Source of the DNA: Nymphaea colorata
Taxonomy: Eukaryota > Streptophyta > Magnoliopsida > Nymphaeales > Nymphaeaceae
Assembly: GCF_008831285.2 (NCBI RefSeq)
Contig: NC_045146.1
Location: forward strand, 17,871,289-17,935,288
Length of the DNA: 64,000 bases
Direction: 5' to 3'
Position numbers and translations under genes: made by a program. Below, in pieces: positions 62,567-64,000 of this stretch (positions are counted from its first letter, which is position 1; the number at the start of each line of letters is the position of its first letter). Under the pieces are notes generated by a model. That model made no database searches and was not told the DNA's origin. It saw only the letters and a program-made list of their open reading frames with translations.

Positions 62567-63835
62567 ACAAAGTTGATGAGTTATTGAAGACAATGACATA
62601 AAAGCACTCTTCTCTGTGGTTCTCATTTTGAGAATTAGATTTGTGAAACCGTTTTCACATGGGTAGAACTCTTGGCAACAAGGCCCTCACTTGTCACTCT
62701 AAAACATGTGAAACTGCAGCTCTAAGATCGCCTGATCTTCGGCCATGATGACCCTTGGAGTTGACGTGCTAGTTCACGGCTACCATTGTAGCGATCTCAA
62801 TATATATGATTTGGATCAGTTATTTAAAAAATTGGATCGGAATCATATTTAAGTAATGAAAATTGAACAGATTCGGGTGCACTAAATATTTGATCGGATT
62901 CAGATTCGCAGAAGAATTAGTTCTAATACATATCCTATGTCCAATATTTTTACATTTTGAAAATCGGTTAGATGTGGTTCAAAATTCAGATTCAGAATCA
63001 GTTATGAATATTAGAAATCAGAATCAAATTGTAAAATTGGATTTCAGATTCAAATTTATATAAATTTTCTTTGTTGGCATTTGAATCTGAATACATACAT
63101 TAAAGAAAAGAAAAACATAGTTAAAAGTAAGAAGGATTCGACTCTGATGTATCCCTGCTTTCTAGAGGAGATCAAGTCTCCCTTAATTTGGCCGTCAAAA
63201 AATACTAAGAGAAACTAAGATAATTTAACCTTTAATATCCATTTCCTCATTAAATGTTCGTCGTGAAAAATTTAGTTAGAAGCTGCACACATTTATCATG
63301 GTTTGATAAATTAGTCTTCTCTTGTATGAAAATTTTTCATATATCACTTTTGATTTTAAAAGGCAGTTAGCCACCTAGCATGACCAAATGAATGGCACAA
63401 TAAGGACCAACTTGTGGTCTTCAATGAATCGCTAATACTGCCCAAAACTAGTTCACGTGTGGCTGACAAAGGTTGAATTTTGGTTCAGGAAGATCACGAA
63501 CATGTGGCTTTGCTGCAAATACAATCTATCGTTTCCCAGTGTTCGGTTTCATCTGTATTCTGTGGTCTTCTTGAAGTTGTTTGACATATTTATGAAAGTT
63601 CTTCTATGTTTCTATGATCCTTGTCACTGTTTATTACCATCTGGCTGCAAAAGTATCAATCCTTTCATATCTGATTTGAAATACTTACAGTAATTTCATA
63701 CTCACCCGTTTACCAAACTGGTTTTGTTAATTGTTCGATCAGACCAGTAAGACCAGTTATGAATGAAAACAGACAGAAGTCCTTGTTACTTTGGCATATG
63801 AGTACATTTCTTTTACTGCTCTTGTTCATCTTCAA
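62567..63835. repeat. 5' flank of the lost CNL paralogue (duplicate of 23490-24700)
   Basis: Begins GTTGATGAGTTATTGAAGAC, matching the sequence just upstream of the intact CNL, and runs through the same AT-rich and NLR-flank-repeat parts. The GA/GAA microsatellite and start codon are missing, having been removed with the coding region. No gene. Confidence 0.8.
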
Positions 63836-63837
63836 CT

Positions 63838-64000
63838 AGGCCTGGGCATCGGGCCAGCCCGGCCCGATCGGGCCCGGGTCAGTCGGCTCAGCCCGGCCAA
63901 GCCCGTTTAGCTCGTTTAAATTAAAATGATATTATTTTTAATTTTTTTGTTTTAATAATATATATTTATTATTAATAAATATATTTTATAATTAAAAAAT
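63838..64000. repeat. dispersed repeat, GGGC-rich head and AT-rich tail (copy 2)
   Basis: Same organisation as 2478-2690: GGGCATCGGGCCAGCCCGGC, then an A/T-only tail that runs to the window edge. Confidence 0.5.

Noticed and set aside
62109..62570. 153-codon hydrophobic minus-strand ORF
   Set aside because: It overlaps the LINE fragment in a different frame from the recognisable zinc-binding and WWHIWKERN segments, and its composition is an out-of-frame artefact.

Overview
The window is nuclear DNA from a flowering plant. Evidence: genes with GT-AG introns, plant NLR immune-receptor genes, a ROP GTPase gene split at canonical ROP exon borders, Ty1/copia retrotransposons primed by initiator tRNA-Met, a LINE fragment, and many dispersed repeats and microsatellites. 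An RPW8-type NLR that looks closer to NRG1 than to ADR1 argues against a monocot. I cannot name the species; an early-diverging angiosperm or a eudicot would both fit.

Layout. 0-3.1 kb is mostly intergenic, with one possible GC-rich terminal exon (1340-1627). 3.1-6.5 kb holds a duplicated block ending in a 711-residue LRR-only ORF related to CNL receptors. 6.5-9.3 kb is repeat-rich flank. 9.3-14.8 kb is a decayed copia element with short LTRs and a tandem LTR array; 15.6-17.5 kb is a second, truncated copia. 19.5-23.4 kb is an intact, intronless CC-NB-ARC-LRR gene on the minus strand. 23.4-32.4 kb is gene-free and includes a 1.4-kb polypurine minisatellite. 32.4-36.2 kb is a second copy of the 3.1-9.3 kb block that lacks both copia elements and carries a truncated LRR ORF. 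36.4-37.4 kb holds the first two exons of a probable plastid-protein gene. 39.7-44.3 kb is a seven-exon ROP GTPase gene with a damaged switch II and a stop codon just before its lipid-anchor tail. 45.9-47.8 kb is a third, frameshifted LRR copy joined head-on to a broken RPW8-NLR pseudogene (47.8-50.7 kb). 51.5-55.7 kb is the intact paralogue of that pseudogene, assembled here from five exons. 57.0-57.5 kb is an ARM-repeat gene fragment cut by a third copia (57.5-61.4 kb). 61.4-64 kb is a ruined CNL paralogue carrying a LINE piece and the same 5' flank as the intact CNL.

How it fits together. This is an NLR cluster growing by local segmental duplication and being broken up by retrotransposons. 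It contains one apparently complete sensor-type receptor (CNL) and one apparently complete helper-type receptor (RNL), plus at least five broken relatives. The ROP gene lies between duplicated blocks. ROP/RAC GTPases are known partners of some plant NLRs, so its switch II and anchor changes are the most unusual point in the window, although simple gene decay could explain them.

Splice models were built by eye from reading frame, GT-AG sites and family motifs; no transcript or database evidence was available.
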